A stretch of 10,207 nt of DNA, taken from Halobacteriales archaeon (GTDB lineage: Archaea; Halobacteriota; Halobacteria; Halobacteriales; Hikarchaeaceae). Shown here piece by piece: positions 1-7,772 of this stretch. The DNA is taken from NCBI GenBank assembly GCA_029941175.1, contig JAPYRM010000022.1:1-10207 (forward strand), in the 5' to 3' direction. The notes beneath the pieces were generated by a model. That model worked only from the letters and a program-made list of their open reading frames with translations. It did not search any database and was not told the DNA's origin. Within the stretch, counting starts at the first letter, position 1. Each line of letters starts with the position of its first letter. Made by a program: the position numbers and the translations under genes.

Positions 1-1
1 A

Positions 2-706
2 TTTGGATATGACCAATCGCAACTAATTGGAACCATGCGAGATGCCATCAACGCGATCCAGCGTCTAACCTCTGGGGAAATAGTCACTGCAACGCGAGAT
101 GAATTTTCGTTGCATGAAGCTCAATTGGAGTTTAAACCCATTCGAAAAAAAATTCCCATATATGTTGGAGGCAGGGGGCCTCAACTCTTATCTTTAGCCG
201 GCGCGGTAGCAGATGGGGCATTTTTAGGAGGCGGCCTTCTATCCCCTTCGGGCATCGAATACGCCCAAGAACGAATTTCTATAGGTGCAAATTCGACTGA
301 CAGGGATCCCAATGATATAGATTTAAGGTATCTAGCTTTTGCTTCTGTATCTCAAAATAAAGAAAAATCCCTCAACGCCGCTGCATGGTTCATTTCCATG
401 CTAACTAAACGACATGCTAGTATTACGGCTCTCAAAGCAGCCGGGGCTGAAGATTCTCATATTCAAAAAATAAAAGAACTCGGCGATATTGATTCGATTT
501 CTTCCTCCGTATTACGAAATTCCATTTCCCCCGAATTGATGAATTTATATACTATTGCTGGAACTCCTGAAGACTGTCAAACAAGAATTGGAGAATTGGT
601 TGACATGGGAATAAAACACCTTACATTAGTCCCCTTCTCTAATGAAGAAAAAAATATATTAGAAGTTTTAGAAATCTTCTCTGATTTCGATTGCATATCA
701 AACTAA
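2..706 (+). CDS. Luciferase-like, Mer-type F420-dependent oxidoreductase (5'-truncated)
   Basis: The reading frame is open to the left edge, so the start lies outside the window and the internal ATG at 35 is not the real start. The visible 234 residues are the C-terminal two thirds of a bacterial-luciferase-like TIM-barrel protein. The segment beginning PIYVGGRGP, followed by LAGAVADGAFLG (about residues 52-76 of the visible part), matches the late beta-strand and cofactor-pocket region of methylenetetrahydromethanopterin reductases. The C-terminal TIAGTPEDCQTRIGEL is the usual family ending. Members use coenzyme F420 (or FMN) for hydride transfer, and Mer reduces methylene- to methyl-tetrahydromethanopterin. 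Haloarchaea, which are not methanogens, also carry Mer-like genes, probably for folate-type one-carbon metabolism. The family is clear; the substrate is inferred. The gene ends 12 bp before the convergent icd stop codon. Confidence 0.8.
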   Translation, partial: FGYDQSQLIGTMRDAINAIQRLTSGEIVTATRDEFSLHEAQLEFKPIRKKIPIYVGGRGPQLLSLAGAVADGAFLGGGLLSPSGIEYAQERISIGANSTDRDPNDIDLRYLAFASVSQNKEKSLNAAAWFISMLTKRHASITALKAAGAEDSHIQKIKELGDIDSISSSVLRNSISPELMNLYTIAGTPEDCQTRIGELVDMGIKHLTLVPFSNEEKNILEVLEIFSDFDCISN

Positions 707-718
707 ATGTCTTCGTAT

Positions 719-1987
719 CTACCCCGAGTCTTGAATTTTCTTTACAATTCCTTCTGTATACTCAGTCGTCGATACTTTCGTTGCTCCAGTCATTTGTCTT
801 TCAAAATCATACGTAACTTCTTTCGAGACAATTTGTGCTTGTATCGCATCTCTTACCAAATCAGCCGCATCGTGCCATCCCATATACTCTAACATAATCC
901 TTCCTGATAGTATCATTGCAGTAGGGTTCACTTTGTTTTGTCCAACATATTTCGGTGCAGATCCGTGGGTTGGTTCTGCAAGTATCATTCCATCTCCAAT
1001 ATTTGCTCCTGGGGCAATCCCCAAACCACCAACTTGAGCCGCACAAGCATCAGAAAGGTAGTCCCCATTCAAATTTGGAACCGCTAGGACATCATATTCA
1101 TCTGTCCTTGTTAATACTTGTTGCATCATGTTATCTGCAATTCTATCATTTATCACTACCGTACCTTCTGGAGGTTCACCCTGTCTCTCTTCCCATAATG
1201 TATTTTCTGCTATGACTTGATCTCCATATTCCTCTGCCAATTCATATCCCCATTTTGCAAAAGCGGCCTCTGTAAATTTCATTATATTTCCTTTATGAAC
1301 GAAAGTTACCGATTTTCTATTTCTCTCAATGGCATAATCAATGGCTTTCTTTACAAGTCTCTTTGTTCCAAACTCTGTAATCGGCTTTATGCCAATTCCA
1401 ATCGGTCCTCCATGCATGACCCCCTCGACTCCCATTTCTTCTTCAATAAACCTCTTAATTTTCTCTACTTCTGGAGTTCCAGCTTCCCACTCTATCCCTG
1501 CATACACATCTTCTGTATTTTCCCTAAATATTACCATATCCATCTTCTCAGGATGTTTGACTGGGGATGGAACTCCGTTCAAGTGATATACCGGACGCAC
1601 ACACGCATATAAATCTAGAATCTTTCTTAATGCAACATTCAAGCTCCTAAACCCAGACCCAACTGGCGTTGTAAGTGGCCCCTTTATAGCAACTCTAAAT
1701 TCTCTAATTGCAGCTAGGGTATCTTCTGGCAAAATATCCCCTCCATACAGTTCATTTGCGCTCTCCCCTGCATGAACTACCATCCAATTAATTTTTCTAC
1801 CCGTTGCTTCTGCAGCAGCATCTAATACTTGCTGAGTCGCAGGACCCACATCTGCTCCAATTCCATCTCCATGTATAATTGGGATTATGGGGTCGTCTGG
1901 CACAATGAGGTCATCCGGATTATCTTTTCCCTTCTCAATCCTAGACCCGCTGCTAGGAACTTCTACATTTTCATACTTATAACTCAT
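719..1987 (-). CDS. icd: Isocitrate dehydrogenase, NADP-type
   Basis: This 422-residue protein catalyses oxidative decarboxylation of isocitrate to 2-oxoglutarate in the TCA cycle, in the cytoplasm. The substrate-binding Ser, Asn and two Arg are in SGFRSLNVALRK and the ACVRP stretch. FRENTEDVYAG gives the conserved Arg and Tyr, HKGNIMKFTE the catalytic Lys, and NLNGDYLSD the metal-binding Asp. The coenzyme loop HGSAPKYVG, with a later VTYDFER, carries the Lys-Tyr and Tyr/Arg pattern that selects NADP in the E. coli enzyme. Length and sequence are close to what I recall of haloarchaeal Icd. I chose the ATG at 1987 (MSYKYENVEVP) because homologues begin there; an in-frame TTG at 2008 would add seven residues. 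The gene lies 79 bp downstream of the AbrB-PhoU gene on the same strand, so it may be read from that transcript or from its own promoter. Confidence 0.96.
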   Translation of the reverse strand: MSYKYENVEVPSSGSRIEKGKDNPDDLIVPDDPIIPIIHGDGIGADVGPATQQVLDAAAEATGRKINWMVVHAGESANELYGGDILPEDTLAAIREFRVAIKGPLTTPVGSGFRSLNVALRKILDLYACVRPVYHLNGVPSPVKHPEKMDMVIFRENTEDVYAGIEWEAGTPEVEKIKRFIEEEMGVEGVMHGGPIGIGIKPITEFGTKRLVKKAIDYAIERNRKSVTFVHKGNIMKFTEAAFAKWGYELAEEYGDQVIAENTLWEERQGEPPEGTVVINDRIADNMMQQVLTRTDEYDVLAVPNLNGDYLSDACAAQVGGLGIAPGANIGDGMILAEPTHGSAPKYVGQNKVNPTAMILSGRIMLEYMGWHDAADLVRDAIQAQIVSKEVTYDFERQMTGATKVSTTEYTEGIVKKIQDSG

Positions 1988-2066
1988 CTTCACTAAGATA
2001 TTTGTCAAACTAATGGTAAAAACAATTCGTTCTGATAATAATTTTCATCTAGTGCTACCTTTTACA

Positions 2067-3098
2067 CTAAAATTCTGGACGCGGGCTATTTTTTTGGAGT
2101 ACAGTTTCTGCAATATTTCCTCCATAATCTGCACATCTAGATATGGAATCTGCAATCAATCCGATCTTTTGAGCATCGATCGGAGACAACATTTTCGAAT
2201 CTATGAAATCTATCATCGAATTTACCATCCCAAGCATCATGCCTTCCATCTCTGCAACTCTAGTCCGAGCTTCATTTGCCATTTCCCTTCCCTTATTTTT
2301 ATCCTCCGTGAGCATTGCTTCTACTGAAAGAACAATTATCTCTTTTGACAGGCCATATAATCTCTCCAAATCCCCACTAAGATCCTCTGGGATCTCCTCA
2401 AGTTCTTTTTTCATGTAACTAATTTTCACCGCATGATCCCCTATTCTTTCCAATTGCTCCGCACACGTGTGGTAATCGAAACAATCTAATCTTCCCATTC
2501 CTAAATCTTGCATTTTTGTTGGGCTCATGAGCGATGTTCTAAACGCTCTTGATACAACGAACCAAAGTCTGTCAACATCATTGTCTCTTTCAATGACATC
2601 TTCTGCTAGTTCAATATCATTTTTTATCACCGATGCCATGGCGTCAGAAAGCATAGAAATAACCATACTTTGCATCCTCTCCACCGTCCCTCTTATTGGC
2701 ATTTCAGAATTATCCAGTAGATCTTGTAACTTAATATATCCTACCGTTTCTTCTACTATCTCGACCCCAACAAGCTGTCTTGTTGCATCCCGAATCGTAC
2801 GCCTCTGATCCACCGTAATCTGTCCCGATTCTAGTTTTATCACCTCGAAACCACTGACATACATGGAAAATATCGACCGAATTATCTCTCCTTTATCCAT
2901 CTTACTTATTTTTACAGATCCCTCACTCCTTTCGCTATTATTTTCGGTGGTTAATATGATTGAACTACCTTCTGGGTAAAATGTCAACACAGATCCTGCA
3001 GTGATTTTATTATCAACTGCCCAATTCTTCGGCAATGAAATCGTATAAGTCGATCCACCTGTCCGCTGAACTCTCCTTTGGTTTATATTCGTGTTCAT
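2067..3098 (-). CDS. AbrB-PhoU fusion phosphate regulator
   Basis: A 343-residue protein with two parts. Residues about 5-50 (QRTGGSTYTISLPKNWA, then AGSVLTFYPEGSSI) form a swapped-hairpin AbrB/MazE-type fold, usually DNA binding. Residues about 130-340 are helical and contain two PhoU-like repeats, with metal-cluster style motifs LERIGDHAVK (216-225) and a degenerate DSISRCADYGGNIAE (317-331). PhoU proteins sense phosphate-transporter status; the AbrB-PhoU combination is known in archaea, often beside pst genes. Here it is divergent from pstS, so regulation of the pst operon is a reasonable inference, though no target is proven by the sequence. The ATG at 3098 is the only sensible start, placing the AbrB fold right at the N-terminus. 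It has no signal peptide or membrane segment and is presumably cytoplasmic. Confidence 0.88.
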   Translation of the reverse strand: MNTNINQRRVQRTGGSTYTISLPKNWAVDNKITAGSVLTFYPEGSSIILTTENNSERSEGSVKISKMDKGEIIRSIFSMYVSGFEVIKLESGQITVDQRRTIRDATRQLVGVEIVEETVGYIKLQDLLDNSEMPIRGTVERMQSMVISMLSDAMASVIKNDIELAEDVIERDNDVDRLWFVVSRAFRTSLMSPTKMQDLGMGRLDCFDYHTCAEQLERIGDHAVKISYMKKELEEIPEDLSGDLERLYGLSKEIIVLSVEAMLTEDKNKGREMANEARTRVAEMEGMMLGMVNSMIDFIDSKMLSPIDAQKIGLIADSISRCADYGGNIAETVLQKNSPRPEF

Positions 3099-3128
3099 TT
3101 ATTACTTTTATGCACATACACCGTTACC

Positions 3129-3142
3129 TATATATATATATT
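3129..3142 (-). promoter_or_regulatory. Putative TATA box for the AbrB-PhoU gene
   Basis: An uninterrupted alternating TA run lies about 31-44 bp upstream of the ATG at 3098, read on the minus strand. With archaeal spacing of roughly 25-30 bp from TATA box to transcription start, the leader would be about ten bases or less. No Shine-Dalgarno motif precedes the start codon, which fits a short or absent leader. The whole intergenic region is AT-rich, so position rather than sequence is the main support. Confidence 0.4.
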
Positions 3143-3170
3143 TTATTTATTTGATTTTTTCACACCAAAA

Positions 3171-3190
3171 TTGACATTATACATTGTCAA
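3171..3190. promoter_or_regulatory. Inverted repeat, candidate operator in the divergent pst promoter region
   Basis: TTGACA is followed after eight bases by its exact reverse complement TGTCAA, giving a 20-bp dyad. It contains G and C at matching positions within an otherwise A/T-dominated 237-bp region, which makes it stand out. It lies about 70 bp upstream of the AbrB-PhoU start and about 145 bp upstream of pstS, where a regulator could affect both genes. AbrB-type proteins and archaeal HTH regulators commonly bind dyads. Binding by any particular protein is inference, and a six-base arm can occur by chance in AT-rich DNA. Confidence 0.35.
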
Positions 3191-3225
3191 AAATAATACT
3201 CTATATATCTATTACCATCATTTTC

Positions 3226-3246
3226 GATAAATTAAGACTCTTTATC
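3226..3246. repeat. Short inverted repeat in the divergent intergenic region
   Basis: GATAAA and its reverse complement TTTATC are separated by nine bases. The arms are AT-rich, and several such dyads are expected by chance in a region of this composition. It is recorded because it lies between the two divergent genes, with its centre about 56 bp from that of the TTGACA/TGTCAA dyad, to which its sequence is unrelated. Confidence 0.2.
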
Positions 3247-3303
3247 ATAATTTATATATCTATCTATATACTACTTACTATATCAATATATTAAAAATAG
3301 TTC

Positions 3304-3312
3304 TTTATTTAA
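3304..3312 (+). promoter_or_regulatory. Putative TATA box of the pst operon
   Basis: TTTATTTAA is centred about 28 bp before the pstS ATG, preceded by a purine-rich stretch (AAAAATAG) that could serve as the TFB recognition element. Archaeal TATA boxes are centred near -27 relative to the transcription start, so the transcript would begin at or next to the ATG. A leaderless mRNA fits the lack of any Shine-Dalgarno sequence before pstS and is common in haloarchaea. Other TA-rich runs lie farther upstream (3253-3270), so this assignment is positional. Confidence 0.45.
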
Positions 3313-3335
3313 CCTGTTTCCGTCTCTATCTGTTC

Positions 3336-4349
3336 ATGGTGCCTGCCAATGTCTATCCCCGGCGCAAATTCTTGGCAACATCTGGTGCAATAGGTCTCGC
3401 AGTAATAGCAGGATGCACTAGCAGTAATCAATCATCTTACAACCCCGCAAAAAATTCATATAGTCCTCCCGCAGAGGAACTCTCTGGCGACATAAACATC
3501 GCAGGAAGTTCCACAGTTTTTCCACTAATGGCTGCTATGGCAGAAGAATTCCAGAAACAACATTCCGATGTCACTATCACAATTCAATCAACTGGAAGTG
3601 GCGGTGGATTCAAGAACTTTTTCTGCCTAGGTCGGGCCCATTTCAGTAATGCAAGCAGGCCTATTAAAGATTCAGAAGTCGACCTTTGTGAAGGAAATGG
3701 CGTAACTCCTCATGGAATTAGACTTGCAACCGACGCATTAACTGTCGTTGTCAACAAAAACGCCGACTGGGTAGATAGCATGACCGTCACAGAACTCAAA
3801 TCGGTCTGGGATCAAAACGCAGCAAAAAAATGGTCTGATGTAAACCCCTCCTGGCCAGATGAAAAAATAGACCGGTATGGTGCAGCAGATACCTCTGGTA
3901 CTTTTGATTACTTCAATGAAGTCATCATAGGAAAAGATGGAGGCACCCACACCACAAACTACCAACCAACAGAAAAAGACCATATTACTTTTGCAGGTGT
4001 GGAGGGGAATAAATATGCAATAGGATATTTTGGATTTTCCTACTACTATAACAATCCTGACAAGATCAAGGCATTAAAAATAGATGGTGGAGATGGTCCT
4101 GTGTCACCCACACTTGACACCGCAAAAAGTGGACAATACAAACCTCTCTCTCGATCTCTATTCACATACGTATCTGTCGAAAAACTAGCAGAAAAACACA
4201 TCGCAGAATTCGCAAAATACTGCATTGAGCAAAGTTCAAACGAACAGCTCGTAGCAGAAGAAGTTGGGTATGTGCCAAACACAAAAGAGACCATGGATAA
4301 AGAAATGGCTGCTTTAAACACACTAATCAAATTTACAACACTCAAATGA
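3336..4349 (+). CDS. pstS: Phosphate ABC transporter substrate-binding lipoprotein PstS
   Basis: A 337-residue extracellular phosphate-binding protein. The N-terminus has a twin-arginine signal (YPRRKFLATS, residues 7-16), a short hydrophobic stretch and a lipobox IAGC, so Cys27 would be the lipid-anchored residue after export through Tat. Phosphate-pocket motifs follow: GSSTVFP (57-63), GSGGG (87-91), ASRPI (106-110) and DTSGTF (185-190). Two cysteines, at about 97 and 118, flank the SRP loop and could form a disulfide outside the cell, as similarly placed cysteines may do in haloarchaeal homologues. The ATG at 3336 gives a complete Tat signal without extra residues. It is the first gene of the pst operon, and its TGA overlaps the pstC ATG as ATGA, indicating translational coupling. 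Confidence 0.95.
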   Translation: MVPANVYPRRKFLATSGAIGLAVIAGCTSSNQSSYNPAKNSYSPPAEELSGDINIAGSSTVFPLMAAMAEEFQKQHSDVTITIQSTGSGGGFKNFFCLGRAHFSNASRPIKDSEVDLCEGNGVTPHGIRLATDALTVVVNKNADWVDSMTVTELKSVWDQNAAKKWSDVNPSWPDEKIDRYGAADTSGTFDYFNEVIIGKDGGTHTTNYQPTEKDHITFAGVEGNKYAIGYFGFSYYYNNPDKIKALKIDGGDGPVSPTLDTAKSGQYKPLSRSLFTYVSVEKLAEKHIAEFAKYCIEQSSNEQLVAEEVGYVPNTKETMDKEMAALNTLIKFTTLK

Positions 4350-5320
4350 AAGCGGATTCTAAAGACTCCACCGACCAACTTTCATCAACCCCTTATTTTC
4401 GAATCCACAGCGTTTTCGAGAGAATTTATGCAAATATATTTTTTATTCTTGCTATCCTTACAATCTTTACAACAATCGGAATAATTTATTTTCTTTTTAA
4501 AGACGCTTTAGTTTTCTTCAGCCAGTACAGCCCTATTCAGTTCCTTACTAGTTCCAATTGGAGCCCAGTCATACCACCAATAAGTTATGGTATATTGCCT
4601 CTTTTATTCGGAACCCTCATAGTGACTTTCATGGCGGCTTTGGTTGCTATTCCTATTGGTACATTAACCGCAATATATCTCAGTGAATATGCCGACAAAC
4701 GCACTCGTTCCATTCTCAAACCATTACTAGAATTACTCGCTGGAGTCCCCACTGTTGTTTATGGCTTTTTTGCTCTAGCTTATGTCACACCTGCCCTTCG
4801 TGTAATCTTCCCTTCGATAAGTCCTTTCAACGCACTTTCTGCATCCTTAATGGTTGGAATAATGATCATACCTATGGTTTCATCCATCTCTGAAGATGCG
4901 ATGAGTGCCGTCCCTGATTCCCTTAGACAAGCCGGATTTGGACTTGGAGCGACCAAATTTGATGTCTCCACCAGCATCGTTATTCCCGCAGCTTTGTCTG
5001 GTATTGTGGCATCCTACATTCTAGCAATTTCCCGTGCAATTGGAGAAACAATGATTGTAACCGTTGCCATGGGACTTCACCCCACTCTACCCGAAGTCCG
5101 ATATTTGGGTCCTATGCCCTATGTCCATCCAGCAGACTTTCTGCTAGAAACTGGACAAACTATGACTGCAGCCATGGTGCAACTAGCCCAAAGTGATCTA
5201 GTAGGGAGCTCAACAGCTTTCAATAGCCTCTTTGCAATAGGCATAACCCTATTCTTTGTTACCCTCTTCATGAATGCAGTAAGCAATCTAATCACAGAAC
5301 GATATAGGGAGAGTTACTGA
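4346..5320 (+). CDS. pstC: Phosphate ABC transporter permease PstC
   Basis: One of the two membrane subunits forming the phosphate channel with PstA. The 324-residue protein has a cytoplasmic N-terminus of about 28 residues, a first membrane helix at about 29-52, an external loop containing FLTSSNW, and further helices at about 83-112, 128-150, 164-182, 213-235 and 291-313. The motif LAGVPTVVYG (131-140) and the EAA-type coupling segment SLRQAGFGLGATKFD (192-206), which contacts PstB, are diagnostic of PstC/PstA. AISRAIGETM (227-236) is also typical. Length is close to bacterial PstC, with no extension. Its start overlaps the end of pstS by four bases without a Shine-Dalgarno motif, so it probably relies on reinitiation. 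Confidence 0.95.
   Translation: MKADSKDSTDQLSSTPYFRIHSVFERIYANIFFILAILTIFTTIGIIYFLFKDALVFFSQYSPIQFLTSSNWSPVIPPISYGILPLLFGTLIVTFMAALVAIPIGTLTAIYLSEYADKRTRSILKPLLELLAGVPTVVYGFFALAYVTPALRVIFPSISPFNALSASLMVGIMIIPMVSSISEDAMSAVPDSLRQAGFGLGATKFDVSTSIVIPAALSGIVASYILAISRAIGETMIVTVAMGLHPTLPEVRYLGPMPYVHPADFLLETGQTMTAAMVQLAQSDLVGSSTAFNSLFAIGITLFFVTLFMNAVSNLITERYRESY
5306..5313 (+). promoter_or_regulatory. Shine-Dalgarno sequence for pstA
   Basis: AGGGAGAG ends seven bases before the pstA ATG and lies inside the last codons of pstC. It is the clearest ribosome binding site in the operon. pstS and pstC lack one, while pstB has only a weak AAGGA at 6932-6936. The mix suggests leaderless or coupled initiation for the first genes and SD-guided initiation within the message. 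Confidence 0.6.
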
Positions 5321-6928
5321 ATGTCTACTACTTCGTTCGACATAGCGCGAAAACAAGGCGGAAATTCTATCTTTTCGAGGGAGACTTTATTTCGTTATCT
5401 CACTTTTCTAGCATCTATTGTTGGAATCCTTTCCCTAGCTCTGTTGTTACTAACCGCTCTTGTAAACGCGCTTGGTCTCAAAACAGCGGACCTATCCTGG
5501 TATGTCTGTTATCTTCTCATAGTCTTTTCTCCTCTACTCGCATTTAGTTGGTATTGCACAAAACATCAGGAAGTCAGAAAAGTTGCTACACACACTATTG
5601 GAATTATTATAGGCGGGGCACTCTTTGGAACTTTCCTTCTAATAATTTTTATACTTTTAGATCCACAAATAGCATTTGTTTATTTCACATTCGCAATATT
5701 CCCGACATTAATAGTTTGGTCCTATGCCCAATCCCAACAAAAACAATCAATATACCTAAGCTTAGCCCCCATTGTGGCGATTTTAACCGGCACATTTCTT
5801 TCCAGCTTTCTATGGAAAACTCTCCCCTTTTACCCCGAAAATTGGATCATTTTTGTTTGGATATTTGGCTTCCCTGCTATCTTCTTCTCCCGACATTTCT
5901 TAAAAAATACTCTCATAGAGCCCCTTCGTGATTACATTGGGATTTCAACCGTTTTGTTTTCAATTATAGTTGGCATATCCACGGCCACTTTCACCGAAAT
6001 TTCACCAGCCATCTCTGTACTCTATTTTTTAACAATCATAGTCCCCGTATTTTTGTATGTTTCTGTACATATAACTTCAGCCGAACAAGGTAGAGTTGGT
6101 CTCCTCTTCCCTCTGCTTCTGATCACAACTATCCTCTTAGCGCGTATAGTCGCAATCAGCATAGGTGCTGTCCAACCAACTCCATGGCTAGACCTTCAAT
6201 TTGTAACCAATCCACCCTCCAGATTCCCTATAGAGGCAGGCATTTACCCCGCACTCATCGGTTCCATTTTTATTGTTCTTCTAGTTGGATTTCTGTCCTT
6301 AATTTTTGGAGTTGGCGCCGCAATTTATCTAGAAGAATATGCCCCTAGAACTGGAACTTTTGGGATCCTAACCAGGCTAATTAGGATTAACATATCCAAT
6401 CTCGCGGGAGTTCCTTCAGTTGTTTATGGATTACTTGGATTGGCACTGTTTATAAATCTACTCGGAATGGGATTCGGTACAGTAATTGTTTCTTCGATGA
6501 CACTTTCTCTTTTGATACTACCGATTGTTATAATCGCATCTCAAGAGGCCATTCGAACAGTACCCGAAGCTTTGAGATTGGCTTCTTATGGGCTAGGAGC
6601 CACCAAATGGCAAACCATTCGAAATGTTGTCCTCCCTCTCTCTGTTGCAGGAATCCTGACTGGGACTATCTTGTCAATGAGTCGAGCCCTTGGTGAGACT
6701 GCACCTCTGCTAATGATTGGAGCCGCTACTACTGTATTCAAAGCCCCAGTAGGTCTTGAAAGCAAAGTCAGCGCTATGCCACTACAAGTTTTCCATTGGG
6801 CTTTCTCTGCAAAACCAGATCTCCGTGAAGGGGTGGCGGCAGCAGGTATCATTCTGTTGCTATTTGTATTATTATCCATGAATGGCATTGCCATCGTTTT
6901 GAGGAACAAATACCAAAAGGACAAATAA
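5321..6928 (+). CDS. pstA: Phosphate ABC transporter permease PstA, enlarged
   Basis: The second channel subunit, 535 residues long against roughly 280-300 in bacteria. The conserved permease core occupies about 258-530: a helix at 258-282, the external [21 protein letters not shown] (294-314, beginning FVTNPP), [10 protein letters not shown] (361-370), the EAA coupling loop [14 protein letters not shown] (417-430) and [11 protein letters not shown] (453-463). Ahead of it are about eight further hydrophobic segments at roughly 28-50, 59-79, 91-113, 116-136, 145-165, 174-193, 206-224 and 230-250. The first looks like the usual PstA first helix, so the extra block may be an insertion after it rather than a simple N-terminal addition. 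From memory, haloarchaeal PstA proteins are similarly long. The ATG follows the pstC stop directly, with an AGGGAGAG ribosome binding site at 5306-5313. Confidence 0.93.
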   Translation: MSTTSFDIARKQGGNSIFSRETLFRYLTFLASIVGILSLALLLLTALVNALGLKTADLSWYVCYLLIVFSPLLAFSWYCTKHQEVRKVATHTIGIIIGGALFGTFLLIIFILLDPQIAFVYFTFAIFPTLIVWSYAQSQQKQSIYLSLAPIVAILTGTFLSSFLWKTLPFYPENWIIFVWIFGFPAIFFSRHFLKNTLIEPLRDYIGISTVLFSIIVGISTATFTEISPAISVLYFLTIIVPVFLYVSVHITSAEQGRVGLLFPLLLITTILLARIVAISIGAVQPTPWLDLQFVTNPPSRFPIEAGIYPALIGSIFIVLLVGFLSLIFGVGAAIYLEEYAPRTGTFGILTRLIRINISNLAGVPSVVYGLLGLALFINLLGMGFGTVIVSSMTLSLLILPIVIIASQEAIRTVPEALRLASYGLGATKWQTIRNVVLPLSVAGILTGTILSMSRALGETAPLLMIGAATTVFKAPVGLESKVSAMPLQVFHWAFSAKPDLREGVAAAGIILLLFVLLSMNGIAIVLRNKYQKDK

Positions 6929-6947
6929 TCCAAGGAAATAAATACAA

Positions 6948-7742
6948 ATGTCATTGCCAAAACCAAAACCCACCGAGAAGTCTACAACTGCTAAGAGTAT
7001 TATTTCTAGCGAAAGTCTCACAGTCAAATATGGATCTAACATCGCAATAGAAGACGTAACCGTTGACATCCCCCTTAAGAAAGTAACTGCTATTATAGGA
7101 CCATCTGGTTGCGGAAAATCAACTTTCCTCCGATGTATCAACAGAATGAACGATCTCATCCCCGGAGTATCTGTCAAAGGGAATCTTTTCCTCGGAGATA
7201 CGAACATATATTCTGAAAATGTAGATCCTGTTCTTCTACGGCGTTTAGTTGGCATGGTTTTCCAATCACCAAACCCTTTCCCAAAATCCATATATGATAA
7301 CGTTGCATACGGTTTGAGAATTCAAGGCAAAACCGACAATATGGATGAAGTCGTAGAATCGGCTCTCAAAAGAGCCGCACTCTGGAATGAAGTTTCAGAT
7401 AGACTAAATGAAAAAGCAACAGAACTGTCCGGAGGACAACAACAAAGACTTTGCATTGCTAGGACTATAGCAGTCGATCCTGAGGTCATTTTGATGGATG
7501 AACCTGCAAGCGCACTTGATCCAATTGCAACGTCCCAAATTGAAGATTTGATTCAAGAACTTACAAAAGATTACACTGTAGTCATTGTGACTCATAACAT
7601 GCAACAAGCAGCTCGTATATCTCATAAGACTGCAGTTTTTCTCACTGGGGGAAGGTTGATAGAGTTCGACGACACCAAAACCATTTTTGAAAACCCCCGT
7701 AATCAACAAGTAGAAGATTATATCACTGGTAAATTTGGATAA
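6948..7742 (+). CDS. pstB: Phosphate ABC transporter ATPase PstB
   Basis: The 264-residue ATPase that drives phosphate import from the cytoplasmic face. All ABC landmarks are present: Walker [10 protein letters not shown] (51-59), Q-loop in [16 protein letters not shown] (Gln106), signature LSGGQQQR (160-167), Walker B ILMDEP with catalytic Glu185, D-loop SALD (188-191) and switch His216 in THNMQQA. The [12 protein letters not shown] stretch and [12 protein letters not shown] are specific to PstB among ABC ATPases. A lysine-rich, low-complexity N-terminus of about 20 residues precedes the domain. The gene starts 19 bp after pstA with a weak AAGGA site at 6932-6936, so it is cotranscribed. Confidence 0.97.
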   Translation: MSLPKPKPTEKSTTAKSIISSESLTVKYGSNIAIEDVTVDIPLKKVTAIIGPSGCGKSTFLRCINRMNDLIPGVSVKGNLFLGDTNIYSENVDPVLLRRLVGMVFQSPNPFPKSIYDNVAYGLRIQGKTDNMDEVVESALKRAALWNEVSDRLNEKATELSGGQQQRLCIARTIAVDPEVILMDEPASALDPIATSQIEDLIQELTKDYTVVIVTHNMQQAARISHKTAVFLTGGRLIEFDDTKTIFENPRNQQVEDYITGKFG

Positions 7743-7772
7743 CCTTAACCTATAGTGCACCAATTTTCTAGT

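Noticed and set aside
1217-1612. Plus-strand open frames opposite icd and the AbrB-PhoU gene
   Set aside because: They are antisense shadows of well-supported genes, with unusual composition rich in Cys, His, Ile and Phe, and no recognisable domain.
2033-2044. AT-rich stretch upstream of icd that could be its own TATA box
   Set aside because: The match is poor and the position about 50 bp before the ATG is only loosely compatible with a promoter; read-through from the upstream gene is equally likely.
2050-2069. TAGTG/CACTA inverted repeat at the end of the AbrB-PhoU gene, a possible terminator
   Set aside because: The arms are only five bases, they include the stop codon, and no T-run follows directly on the minus strand; the nearest is five bases at 2018-2022.
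3110-3154. Tiny 14-codon frame in the divergent intergenic region
   Set aside because: Encoded by low-complexity TA repeats, with no ribosome binding site and no reason to think it is translated.
3202-3263. Direct repeat TATATATCTAT at 3202-3212 and 3253-3263
   Set aside because: Low-complexity TA-rich sequence in which such repeats are expected; there is no regular spacing or third copy to suggest iterons or a CRISPR array.
5548-5931. Plus-strand open frame inside pstA in another frame
   Set aside because: It lies wholly within the PstA membrane extension, has no recognisable domain or ribosome binding site, and the PstA frame is intact through it.
6872-7291. Minus-strand open frame opposite the pstA-pstB junction
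   Set aside because: It is antisense to conserved motifs of PstB, including Walker A, and shows no family signature of its own.
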